Shown here piece by piece: positions 1 to 6,703 of a stretch of 8,539 nt of DNA (the stretch's first letter is position 1; each line of letters starts with the position of its first letter). The notes beneath the pieces were generated by a model that was given only the letters and a program-made list of their open reading frames with translations, was not told the origin of the DNA and did not search any database. The stretch is from contig JAICMB010000119.1 in the NCBI GenBank assembly GCA_025929455.1, forward strand, positions 1 through 8,539, in the 5' to 3' direction. The translations under genes were made by a program, and so were the position numbers. This stretch comes from Bryobacteraceae bacterium. GTDB lineage: Bacteria; Acidobacteriota; Terriglobia; Bryobacterales; Bryobacteraceae.

Positions 1-1
1 C

Positions 2-2110
2 ACCGATCGCACGCAATACGAGCTCGAGCCCACCGTCATTTCGAACCTGTTCGACAAACACCGCGAGAAGCGGCGGCTGGTCAAGTTCGACGACATTCCG
101 CCGCTGCTGGTGCACGCGGTGATCTCGGCGGAAGATAAACGGTTCTTCCAGCACAACGGCTTCGATCCCATTCGCATCATGAAGTCCGCGTATATCGACC
201 TGCGCCGCGGGCGCAACGCGGAAGGCGCGTCCACGCTCAGCATGCAGCTTGCCGGTATGTTGTTCCTCGATCGCAGCGAACGCACCTGGCGCCGCAAAAT
301 TCCCGAAGTCCTGATCACCCTCGATCTTGAACAGCGCCTGAGCAAGCAGCAGATCTTCGAGTACTACGCCAACCAGGTCCCGCTCGGCCAACGCGGCAGC
401 TTCAGCATTCGCGGATTCGGCGAAGCGGCGCAGGTGTATTTCGGTAAGGACCTGAAGCACCTCACGCTGCCCGAAGCCGCCACGCTCGCCGGCCTCGTTC
501 AGCGCCCCAGCTATAGCAACCCCTTCCGCTGGCCGGAGCGCGCCAAAGTCCGCCGCAACATCGTTCTCAAATTGATGAGCGAAAACGGCTACATCACCCC
601 TACCGAATACGCCAGCGCCGCGGCCTCGCCCATGGTCGTGGAACGGCGCGGGATGGAATCGACCGAAGCGCCGTATTTCGTGGACCTGGTCAACGACCGT
701 CTGAACGAAGACTTTTCCGACTACGATTTTCAAACCAACGGCTATCGCATCTACACCACGCTCGATTCCGACCTCCAGCACGACGCTGCGGAAGCGGTGC
801 GCATCGGCATGGACGAGGTCGACAAACAGATGCGCCGCCGCAAGAAGCGCAATCCGAATTATCCCGATCCGCAGGTGGCGCTCATCGCGCTCGATCCCCA
901 AACGGGCGATGTCAAAGCGCTGGTGGGCGGCCGCAACTACGGTGTGAGCCAGTTGAATCACGCCGTCGCCAAGCGGCAGCCGGGCTCCTCGTTCAAGGCC
1001 TTTGTTTATGCGGCCGCGATGAACACAGGTCTCGCCGGCAGCCCTCCGGTGCTGACTCCTGCCACCACCATCAACGACGAGCCGACCACGTTCTGGTTTG
1101 ACAGCAAGCCGTATCAGCCCGCGAACTTTAAGCACGAATACTACGGCACCATTACGTTGCGCGACGCGCTCGCGCACTCATCCAACGTCGCCGCCGTGCG
1201 CGTGGCCGAGGAAACCGGTTACGGCGCGGTCGTCGATCTCGCGCGCCGCGCGGGCCTGAATATGGATATCCGTCCGACGCCTTCGGTGGCGCTCGGATCC
1301 TATGAAGTCACGCCGCTCGAAATTGCCGGCGGCTACACCATCTTCGATGATCGCGGCATCTGGTCCAAGCCGAATTTCATCGGCGGCATCACGGACGAGC
1401 ACGGCAAAAGCGTTTACCAATCCAAGCCGCAACACCGCACCGTGCTCGATCCGCGCGTGGCGTTTCTAATGGACAGCATGCTGGAGCAGGTGGTGCAAAC
1501 CGGTACCGGCGCGGGCATCCACGCGCGCGGAATCAACTTCCCCGTCGCGGGCAAAACCGGCACCTCGCATGACGGCTGGTTCGCCGGCTTCAGCTCCAAA
1601 CTGATCTGCGTCGTCTGGGTTGGCTTCGACGATAACCGCCAATTGGATCTCGAAGGCGCGCATTCCGCGTTGCCCATCTGGGCGGAATTTATGCGGCGCG
1701 CGCACCAGCACCGCCAGTATCGCGACGTCTCGGAATTTGAGCCGCCCGCCGGCGTCGTCAGCGCGCAGATCGATCCGCTGTCGGGCGATCTCGCCACGCC
1801 GGGCTGCCCGTCGCAGCGCACCGAGTATTTCATCGACGGCACTCAGCCGGTGCAAAGCTGCCCGCTGCACGGCGGCGGCGCCATGCAGGTCGCCTCCTGG
1901 GACATGGCGCCTCCCGCCGCGACCCCGGCCGGCAACGCTGCCGGTACACCCGCGGTGCCCGCCGTGAACACTCGTCCGCAGAACCTGCCGCCGTTGCAGC
2001 GGCCCCGCGGTATCACCGGCGAAGCCGTGCCGCCGCCCACTTCACCAGCCGCGCCGCCCCCGCAAAAGAAGAAGGGCATCTTCGGACGGATTCGGGATAT
2101 ATTTAGGTAG
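2..2110 (+). CDS. Bifunctional class A penicillin-binding protein (PBP1-type), 5' end outside window
   Basis: Peptidoglycan synthase that polymerises lipid II glycan strands and cross-links stem peptides at the outer face of the inner membrane. The frame is open from the left edge, giving 702 visible residues. A GTG at 110 is internal, because homology already runs through the preceding codons (LEPTVISNLFD, then FDDIPPLL). The GT51 motifs appear in order: SAEDKRFFQH (catalytic Glu at visible residue 44), GASTLSMQL, RKIPE, QIFEYYANQVPLGQRG and GFGEAAQVYFGK. The transpeptidase domain begins near residue 291 with VALIALDPQTGDVKALVGG. It has the nucleophile motif SSFK (nt 986-997), SSN (nt 1178-1186) and KTGT (from nt 1553). 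A conserved GDLATPGCPS segment follows, then a Pro/Ala-rich tail ending in basic KKKGIFGRIRDIFR. The LEPTVIS segment ahead of GT51 recalls the PBP1b subtype. The missing part should hold the cytoplasmic N-terminus and membrane anchor. All catalytic motifs are intact. Confidence 0.95.
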   Translation, partial: TDRTQYELEPTVISNLFDKHREKRRLVKFDDIPPLLVHAVISAEDKRFFQHNGFDPIRIMKSAYIDLRRGRNAEGASTLSMQLAGMLFLDRSERTWRRKIPEVLITLDLEQRLSKQQIFEYYANQVPLGQRGSFSIRGFGEAAQVYFGKDLKHLTLPEAATLAGLVQRPSYSNPFRWPERAKVRRNIVLKLMSENGYITPTEYASAAASPMVVERRGMESTEAPYFVDLVNDRLNEDFSDYDFQTNGYRIYTTLDSDLQHDAAEAVRIGMDEVDKQMRRRKKRNPNYPDPQVALIALDPQTGDVKALVGGRNYGVSQLNHAVAKRQPGSSFKAFVYAAAMNTGLAGSPPVLTPATTINDEPTTFWFDSKPYQPANFKHEYYGTITLRDALAHSSNVAAVRVAEETGYGAVVDLARRAGLNMDIRPTPSVALGSYEVTPLEIAGGYTIFDDRGIWSKPNFIGGITDEHGKSVYQSKPQHRTVLDPRVAFLMDSMLEQVVQTGTGAGIHARGINFPVAGKTGTSHDGWFAGFSSKLICVVWVGFDDNRQLDLEGAHSALPIWAEFMRRAHQHRQYRDVSEFEPPAGVVSAQIDPLSGDLATPGCPSQRTEYFIDGTQPVQSCPLHGGGAMQVASWDMAPPAATPAGNAAGTPAVPAVNTRPQNLPPLQRPRGITGEAVPPPTSPAAPPPQKKKGIFGRIRDIFR

Positions 2111-2125
2111 AAACGGGGGCCGGCA

Positions 2126-2914
2126 ATGTTCGGCATAACCAGTGCAGTTTTCGTTTTTGCCTTAGCGGCCGCAGCGCCGTACAATTCCCAGCTCGAGACG
2201 CCGGAGCACACCGTCGCGGATGTGCGCGGCCCCACCACGAAAAGCGTGCCGCCGGAAGCGGTGCGCCCGATCACTCCCGAACTGCGCGCCGATGTATACA
2301 TGGCGCGCAAGATGTACCGGGAGGCGATTGAGACCTATGAGCAGGCGCCCCAAAACGCTGTTATCCTGAACAAAATCGGCATCGCATATCACCAGATGCT
2401 CGATTTCCGAACCGCGGAAAAATATTACAAGCGTGCGATTAAGAAAGACCCGCATTACGCGGAAGCGATCAACAATCTCGGCACCATCGATTACACGAAA
2501 AAGAGCTACCGCCGGGCCGTGAAATTGTACAAGAAAGCGCTGCGCTATCGTCCCAACGCCGCGTCCATCTACAGCAATCTCGGCACGGCGTACTTCGCGC
2601 GCAAGGACTACAAGCGCTGCGCCATCGCATATCAGAAAGCACTGTCGCTCGATCCCGATGTCTTTGAAAGACACAGCTCCAACGGCATTCTGCTGCAGGA
2701 ACGCACCGTCGAGGAGCGCGCCAAATTTCACTTCTTCCTTGCGAAGACCTACGCCAAAGCGAACATGAACGACCTTGCCTTGCGCTATATAAGGAAGGCG
2801 CTCGAAGAGGGTTTTAAAGAGCGCAAGAAGTTTGAGGAAGAGCCCGAATTCGCCAATTTGCGGAAGCTGCCGGAGTTTCAGGAGCTGATGGCCCTGGAGC
2901 CGCGTGTATTGTAG
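2126..2914 (+). CDS. Exported tetratricopeptide-repeat protein
   Basis: A protein of 262 residues with TPR helices and no catalytic motif, so its likely role is protein-protein scaffolding. Residues 1-17 are hydrophobic and Ala-rich (MFGITSAVFVFALAAAA). This looks like a weak signal peptide or anchor without the usual basic N-region, so periplasmic location is likely but not certain. A degenerate repeat covers about 52-77. Three good TPRs follow at about 78-110, 112-145 and 146-179, each with the G-Y/A-x-x-DY pattern and a KALxxxP ending. A further helical pair sits at about 199-228. The C-terminus (EEEPEFANLRKLPEFQELM) is the capping pattern common in such proteins. The ATG at 2126 follows a G-rich stretch (GGGGG at 2115-2119), a weak ribosome binding site. 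The gene starts 15 nt after the PBP stop in the same frame and overlaps the next gene by 11 nt, so co-expression is likely. Its specific partner is unknown. Confidence 0.88.
   Translation: MFGITSAVFVFALAAAAPYNSQLETPEHTVADVRGPTTKSVPPEAVRPITPELRADVYMARKMYREAIETYEQAPQNAVILNKIGIAYHQMLDFRTAEKYYKRAIKKDPHYAEAINNLGTIDYTKKSYRRAVKLYKKALRYRPNAASIYSNLGTAYFARKDYKRCAIAYQKALSLDPDVFERHSSNGILLQERTVEERAKFHFFLAKTYAKANMNDLALRYIRKALEEGFKERKKFEEEPEFANLRKLPEFQELMALEPRVL
2896..2906 (+). promoter_or_regulatory. Ribosome binding site and GTG start inside the upstream gene
   Basis: GGAG at 2896-2899 lies four bases ahead of the GTG at 2904, inside the 3' end of the preceding TPR gene. Together with the 11-nt overlap it supports coupled translation and fixes the start, because the same frame has a stop at 2886. 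Confidence 0.55.
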
Positions 2915-4607
2915 CCGCACGCGGTTGGTCCTGGCAGTAGCGGGTTGTGCGGCGTTGGCCGCCTGTTCCCACAGTAATCGCGAAGAATCCGGCGTCCCTC
3001 GTGTCGCCGTGCTGCCGTTTGAAAATCTCACGCCCGATGCCGGTATGGACTGGCTCAGCCGCGCCACCGCCGCGGCGATCGTTTACGATCTGACCGGCGC
3101 GCCCGACCTTTACGCCTTCCGGGTCGATTCGATCCGCGACGCCCGCGTCGCGCACGCCAATCGCATTCTGCAAGGCTACTTCGCGCGCGAAAAAGGCGCG
3201 CTCGCGTTTCACACCACGCTCGAAGATACCGAGCGCCGTAAACGCGTTCAGGATTTCGTTGTACACGGCGATGGCTTGACCGCTTCGAATGAGATCGCAA
3301 AAAAGCTGTGGCCGCAGGCGCGAACCTTCAAGACATCCGCGCAGGCATTTCAAGCTTACGGCGAGGCTCTGCTGGGCCACACACCTTTTGAGGACGTCGT
3401 CAACCGTGACCCGAACTTCGCCGCGGCGTATCTGACTTGGGCTGAATCCTCCAGCGCTGCCGGACGCGCGCAGCAAGCTGCCGAAATCGCCGCAAACGGG
3501 TTGCGCCAGGCGCACAACCTCGACGCGATCGATCGCACGGAGCTGGAATTTCTCTACGCGACCGCCATCAACAATGCACCCGCGCGTCTACAGTCCGTCC
3601 GCAAACTCGCCTCGCTCTTGCCGGCGGACGGCAGCGTGATCGAAACCGCGGGAGAACTGGAGTTTGCCCGCCACGAATTTGCGCGCGCCGCACAGGACCT
3701 CCATCAGGCCGTCGCAGTGAACCCGGATAACGCCGCCGCTTGGAATCTGCTCGGATATACGCAAGCGCGCCAGGGCGATTTTGCGTCGGCGCGAACCAGT
3801 CTCGAGCGCTACGGCCAGCTCGCCGCCCCCCACGACGCCAACCCGCTCGATTCACTGGGCGAGCTTTCGTTTGCGCAGCGCGATTTCGCTGCCGCCGCAA
3901 ACTCCTTCGTGCAGGCGCACAAAACGAACCCGGCGCAGTTTGCCGGCCGCGAGTTGTTCAAGGCGGCCATAGCGCAAATCATGCTGGGCGATCCCGCGCA
4001 AGCGGACACGCTGTTCCAGCAGTTCAATAAGCCGCGTATCGCGCGCGATCCGGTGGGCGCGGCCTTTGAGCAGGCGCAATGGCTGTTCGTGATGGGGCAC
4101 AAACGCGATGCTCTTGCCGCACTCGACAAGCTCACCGCGCCCGAAGCGCGTTCCGCCGCGGTCATCGCCACGCAGAAGGCTCTGTGGCAGATCGAGACGG
4201 GCGCGCCGCGCTCACAAATTAAGATCCCGTTCACGCTGCCCGCCGGCGTCGAAGCACTGCTGGCGCGCGACTTCCCTGCCGCCATCGCACCGCTGAAACA
4301 GGCATACGAAAACACGCCCGCCAACGGCGATGGACAAGCGCGCTTGCTGCTGGCCTGGGCCTACGTCGAAACCGGCCACGCCGACGCCGCCATCCCGCTC
4401 CTGCGCGCGATGCCGGTCCCGTTCACGTCCGGCAATCCAGTCCTCGCCACTCTCGTATTCCCACGCGCGCTATACATCCTCGGCGCGATCGATCGCGCGC
4501 AGGGCAAAGCGGACCAAGCTCGCAAATACTTCGATATTTTCAAGCAGTACAACGGCGACCTCCCCGACTACGTCGGCTTTAAACTATCGGATACTCCACC
4601 AAAGTGA
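2904..4607 (+). CDS. TPR lipoprotein with TolB-like N-terminal domain
   Basis: A protein of 567 residues. The N-terminus has basic residues (SRTR), a hydrophobic stretch and lipobox-like LAAC, which makes C21 the likely lipidated residue; VAGC ending at C15 is an alternative. Residues 31-125 (VPRVAVLPFENLTPDAGMDWLS onwards) resemble the TolB amino-terminal-like or FlgO-type alpha/beta domain often placed before TPRs. The rest, about 145-555, is helical and TPR-like. The clearest repeats are at about 172-204, 276-304 (WNLLGYTQARQGDFASARTS), 311-343 and 478-500, with a last pair at about 521-548. No enzyme motif is seen. The start is GTG 2904, with GGAG at 2896-2899. An in-frame stop at 2886 rules out a longer gene, and no other start codon lies between them. 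The 11-nt overlap with the upstream gene suggests translational coupling. It probably acts as a membrane-tethered adaptor in the periplasm; a link to the PBP is inferred from operon position only. Confidence 0.85.
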   Translation: MYCSRTRLVLAVAGCAALAACSHSNREESGVPRVAVLPFENLTPDAGMDWLSRATAAAIVYDLTGAPDLYAFRVDSIRDARVAHANRILQGYFAREKGALAFHTTLEDTERRKRVQDFVVHGDGLTASNEIAKKLWPQARTFKTSAQAFQAYGEALLGHTPFEDVVNRDPNFAAAYLTWAESSSAAGRAQQAAEIAANGLRQAHNLDAIDRTELEFLYATAINNAPARLQSVRKLASLLPADGSVIETAGELEFARHEFARAAQDLHQAVAVNPDNAAAWNLLGYTQARQGDFASARTSLERYGQLAAPHDANPLDSLGELSFAQRDFAAAANSFVQAHKTNPAQFAGRELFKAAIAQIMLGDPAQADTLFQQFNKPRIARDPVGAAFEQAQWLFVMGHKRDALAALDKLTAPEARSAAVIATQKALWQIETGAPRSQIKIPFTLPAGVEALLARDFPAAIAPLKQAYENTPANGDGQARLLLAWAYVETGHADAAIPLLRAMPVPFTSGNPVLATLVFPRALYILGAIDRAQGKADQARKYFDIFKQYNGDLPDYVGFKLSDTPPK

Positions 4608-4653
4608 CCGTGGATAAAGCTTCGGGATGCACAAGGTTTTACGCAGGGTTGTT

Positions 4654-4681
4654 AGCCGGAGGTAGGGACGGCTGCTTTTTT
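4654..4681 (+). terminator. Candidate intrinsic terminator of the PBP-TPR-TPR operon
   Basis: Inverted repeat AGCCG (4654-4658) / CGGCT (4669-4673) with a 10-nt loop, followed two bases later by six T (4676-4681). It lies about 47 nt after the stop of the TPR lipoprotein gene, on the same strand. The stem is only 5 bp, though GC-rich, so this is a moderate call. The reverse strand lacks a matching T-run. Confidence 0.5.
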
Positions 4682-4752
4682 CGTGTAGATCGAGGCGCTG
4701 ATGGATGCTAGCTAGTGTCCTGAATGAGAACTTGGTTAAACCCACGGAGGCT
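4682..4752. other. Unassigned spacer where a toxin partner might have been
   Basis: No credible coding frame is seen on either strand. The stretch contains GCTAGC followed by TAG (4707-4715) and then GTGTCCTGAATGAGAAC. On the minus strand it lies directly downstream of the broken antitoxin-like gene. I find no inverted copy of these bases elsewhere in the window that would mark a mobile element end. Confidence 0.4.
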
Positions 4753-4980
4753 CTACCTACGTTCCCGAGCTTCGAGCCAGGCGCGGACGTCTTGGTCAGG
4801 AACGGTCTCCCCGCGCGTGCGACAGCGGCCTGGCTGTCCCGCATCTTGCGCTCGAACCACTCGTTATAACTGACCAGGTGGGTCGACAGCTTCCTTGAGC
4901 AGTTCGTCGGCGCCGCGACGGGTGCGCCGCGCGAACTCATTCAGCTTGGCTTCGGTTTCCGGCGTCAGATGCAGTTCCAT
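4753..4980 (-). pseudogene. Broken ribbon-helix-helix-like antitoxin-type gene, two frameshifts
   Basis: Reading the minus strand from ATG 4980 gives MELHLTPETEAKLNEF, then ARRTRRGADELLKEAVD, in frame to 4882. One extra base (the GGG run at 4880-4882 on the plus strand) then shifts the frame to a TAA at 4866-4864. In the +1-shifted frame the expected continuation follows: HLVSYNEWFERKMRDS, then QAAVAR. Near 4813-4814 two further extra bases (a repeated CG) return the reading to the first frame, giving GETVPDQDVRAWLEARERR and TAG at 4755-4753. Joined, this is about 74 residues, the normal size of a small CopG/RHH-like protein family that I recall next to RelE/ParE-type toxins. The family assignment is from memory of its sequence pattern. 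The start has a good Shine-Dalgarno, GGAGG at 4990-4986. No toxin gene follows. The frameshifts may be real decay or sequencing/assembly errors. As written, translation would stop after 38 residues. Confidence 0.72.
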
Positions 4981-5101
4981 AATCGCCTCCCAGTGTAGCG
5001 GCCCGTGGTTGGGATGTTTTGTTCGGGTCGGCCCTTCGTCCTCATCTAACTAAACCAACGCCCCGCACACGCCCCCGCACCCTCGCGTTAATCTCAAAAC
5101 C
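4981..5101. other. Divergent upstream region between the antitoxin remnant and the GH27 gene
   Basis: About 120 nt that must hold any promoters for the minus-strand remnant and for the plus-strand glycosidase. On the minus side only the GGAGG ribosome binding site is clear. On the plus side I see no convincing -35/-10 pair. TAATCT at 5089-5094 is a poor -10 match but sits where a leaderless transcript beginning near the ATG at 5102 would need it. The C-rich, G-poor run at 5056-5083 is the only strong base bias. Confidence 0.35.
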
Positions 5102-6619
5102 ATGTTGAACCGTCGGATCGTTGTCGTTGCGCTGCTTGCTTCCCTGCCCGCCGCCGCTGCCGGCATCACGGGCACCTGGAAAGGCGACATCCACACCCCA
5201 CGCGGTCAAACGCGAAGCGTCGGATTCGCGTTTATTCAAAACGGCAATGCCTTCACCGGCTCCATGGAATGGCGCCAGGGCGACCTGCCCGTATCCGACG
5301 GCAAGATCAACGGCAACACCATCAGCTTCGTAGTGAAGCGCGACGTCGGCATCCAGGAGCAAGTGCTGCATTACAGCGGACGCATCACGTCCGAGGGAAT
5401 CGAACTGACCATGCCCGGTTTCGCCGGCAGCACGCGGCGAACGGTCACCATGCACCGCATCTCGAGCGAGCGCCCCAAGCCGCTGCAGCCGCCCGCGCCC
5501 AAGATCGACCTCGGCCCCCTCACGCGCACCGTGCCGTATAACGGGCTAGCCAAGACGCCGCCCATGGGCTGGAACAGTTGGAACAAGTTCCACGGCGACG
5601 TTTCGGACAAGATCGTTCGCGCAGTCGCGGACGCGATGGTCACCAGCGGCATGCGCGACGCCGGCTACATCTACGTCAACATCGACGACACCTGGCAAGG
5701 CCAGCGCGACGCCCAAGGCAACATCACGCCGAATGAAAAATTTCCGGACATGAAAGCGCTCGCCAAATACGTCCACTCGAAACGGCTGAAACTCGGCATC
5801 TATTCCTCACCGGGACCGAAGACCTGCGCCGGATACGAGGGCAGCTTCCGGCACGAAGCCCAGGATGCGCGCACCTACGCAAGCTGGGACATCGATTACA
5901 TCAAGTACGACTGGTGCAGCGCCGCGCGCGTTTACCTGCCGAAATCCATGCCCGAGGCCTACGCCATCATGGGCCGCGCCCTACAGGCAACCGGGCGGCC
6001 GATCGTCTATAGCCTGTGCCAGTACGGCCTCCTCGACGTCGGCGAGTGGGGCGGCAAGGTGAGCGGCAATCTGTGGCGCACCACCGGCGACATCGGCGAC
6101 AACTGGGCCTCCATGTCGCACATCGGCTTCGATGAGCAAATGGGCCGCGCCAAGTACGCCGGACCCGGCCACTGGAACGACCCCGACATGCTCGAGATCG
6201 GCAACGGCGGCATGACAGACACCGAGTACCGCACCCACATGAGCCTGTGGTCGCTGCTCGCCGCGCCGCTGCTCGCCGGAAACGATATCGCCAACATGAG
6301 CGCCGCAACGAAGGCCATTCTACTGAACAAGGAAGTAATCGCGGTGGATCAGGATGCGCTGGGTAAAGAAGCGGTGCGCGTATCGAAGAACGGCGACCTG
6401 GAAGTCTGGGCACGCCCGCTCGCCGGCAGCGCGTGGGCAGCCGGCCTGTTCAACCGCGGCCCCGCTGCCGCGCGCGTCACGGCGAAATGGTCCGACATGG
6501 GCATCTCCGGCCGCCACCACATCCGCGACCTGTGGCAACATGGCGACATGGGCGCCGCCGCGGACGCCTACACCGCCGAGGTCCCCAGCCACGGCGTCGC
6601 CCTGATCCGCATCCAGTAG
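5102..6619 (+). CDS. Secreted GH27 glycosidase (alpha-galactosidase type) with extra N-terminal beta domain
   Basis: A retaining glycosidase of 505 residues, most likely removing terminal alpha-linked galactose from plant or microbial glycans outside the cytoplasm. Residues 1-20 form a signal peptide with probable cleavage after LPAAAA. Residues 21-120 form an additional small, probably beta-rich domain (GITGTWKGDIHTP, DGKINGNTISFVVKRD). A Pro-rich linker at 122-140 follows. The GH27 barrel starts at GLAKTPPMGWNSWN (148-161). Substrate-site residues include NIDDTW (193-198). The nucleophile is D270 in KYDWC and the acid/base is D330 in WRTTGDI. GPGHWNDPDML (354-364) and a C-terminal beta domain (EVWARPL) complete the fold. 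SLCQYG (304-309) lies where sugar selectivity is set in characterised members, so alpha-N-acetylgalactosaminidase or beta-L-arabinopyranosidase activity cannot be excluded. No clear Shine-Dalgarno precedes ATG 5102. It appears to be a single-gene unit with no transporter or regulator beside it. Confidence 0.93.
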   Translation: MLNRRIVVVALLASLPAAAAGITGTWKGDIHTPRGQTRSVGFAFIQNGNAFTGSMEWRQGDLPVSDGKINGNTISFVVKRDVGIQEQVLHYSGRITSEGIELTMPGFAGSTRRTVTMHRISSERPKPLQPPAPKIDLGPLTRTVPYNGLAKTPPMGWNSWNKFHGDVSDKIVRAVADAMVTSGMRDAGYIYVNIDDTWQGQRDAQGNITPNEKFPDMKALAKYVHSKRLKLGIYSSPGPKTCAGYEGSFRHEAQDARTYASWDIDYIKYDWCSAARVYLPKSMPEAYAIMGRALQATGRPIVYSLCQYGLLDVGEWGGKVSGNLWRTTGDIGDNWASMSHIGFDEQMGRAKYAGPGHWNDPDMLEIGNGGMTDTEYRTHMSLWSLLAAPLLAGNDIANMSAATKAILLNKEVIAVDQDALGKEAVRVSKNGDLEVWARPLAGSAWAAGLFNRGPAAARVTAKWSDMGISGRHHIRDLWQHGDMGAAADAYTAEVPSHGVALIRIQ

Positions 6620-6645
6620 GACAGCCGGTCTCCGCCGGCTGTCCT
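6618..6645 (+). terminator. Strong hairpin at the stop codon of the GH27 gene
   Basis: A perfect 11-bp stem (6618-6628 with 6635-6645, core GGACAGCCGG / CCGGCTGTCC) encloses the 6-base loop TCTCCG. The stem begins within the TAG stop (6617-6619). No T-run follows (TCGTCCGC), so it is not a classical intrinsic terminator. It may be a U-less terminator or a 3'-end-protecting hairpin. Being symmetric, it could act on both strands. A small second inverted repeat, TCCG-CAAA-CGGA, follows directly. Confidence 0.5.
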
Positions 6646-6688
6646 CGTCCGCAAACGGAATAACCGGCAGGGCGGCCGAATCTTCGTT

Positions 6689-6697
6689 TGCTACAAT
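6689..6697 (+). promoter_or_regulatory. Extended -10 promoter candidate for the methionine gene
   Basis: TGC followed by TACAAT (6692-6697) matches an extended -10 element (TGn plus five of six consensus bases). It sits in a locally AT-richer stretch after the GH27 terminator hairpin. No good -35 is present about 17 nt upstream (the area is GGCGG-rich), as is usual for extended -10 promoters. The predicted transcript start near 6704 would give a leader of about 70 nt before ATG 6776. Confidence 0.45.
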
Positions 6698-6703
6698 TTC
6701 CAG

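Noticed and set aside
110..112. GTG at 110 as the PBP start
   Set aside because: Conserved PBP sequence continues upstream of it to the window edge, and a start here would remove the membrane anchor.
2162..3067. Minus-strand open frame of 301 codons
   Set aside because: It lies opposite the TPR genes, whose repeats are unmistakable on the plus strand.
4736..4743. Near-palindrome around TTAAACC as a regulator site or element end
   Set aside because: It is imperfect and too short, with no second copy in the window.
4584..4940. Minus-strand 118-codon frame as an intact gene
   Set aside because: Only its middle (SYNEWFERKMRDS) resembles a protein family. Its two flanks are out-of-frame readings of the frameshifted antitoxin-like gene and of non-coding spacer.
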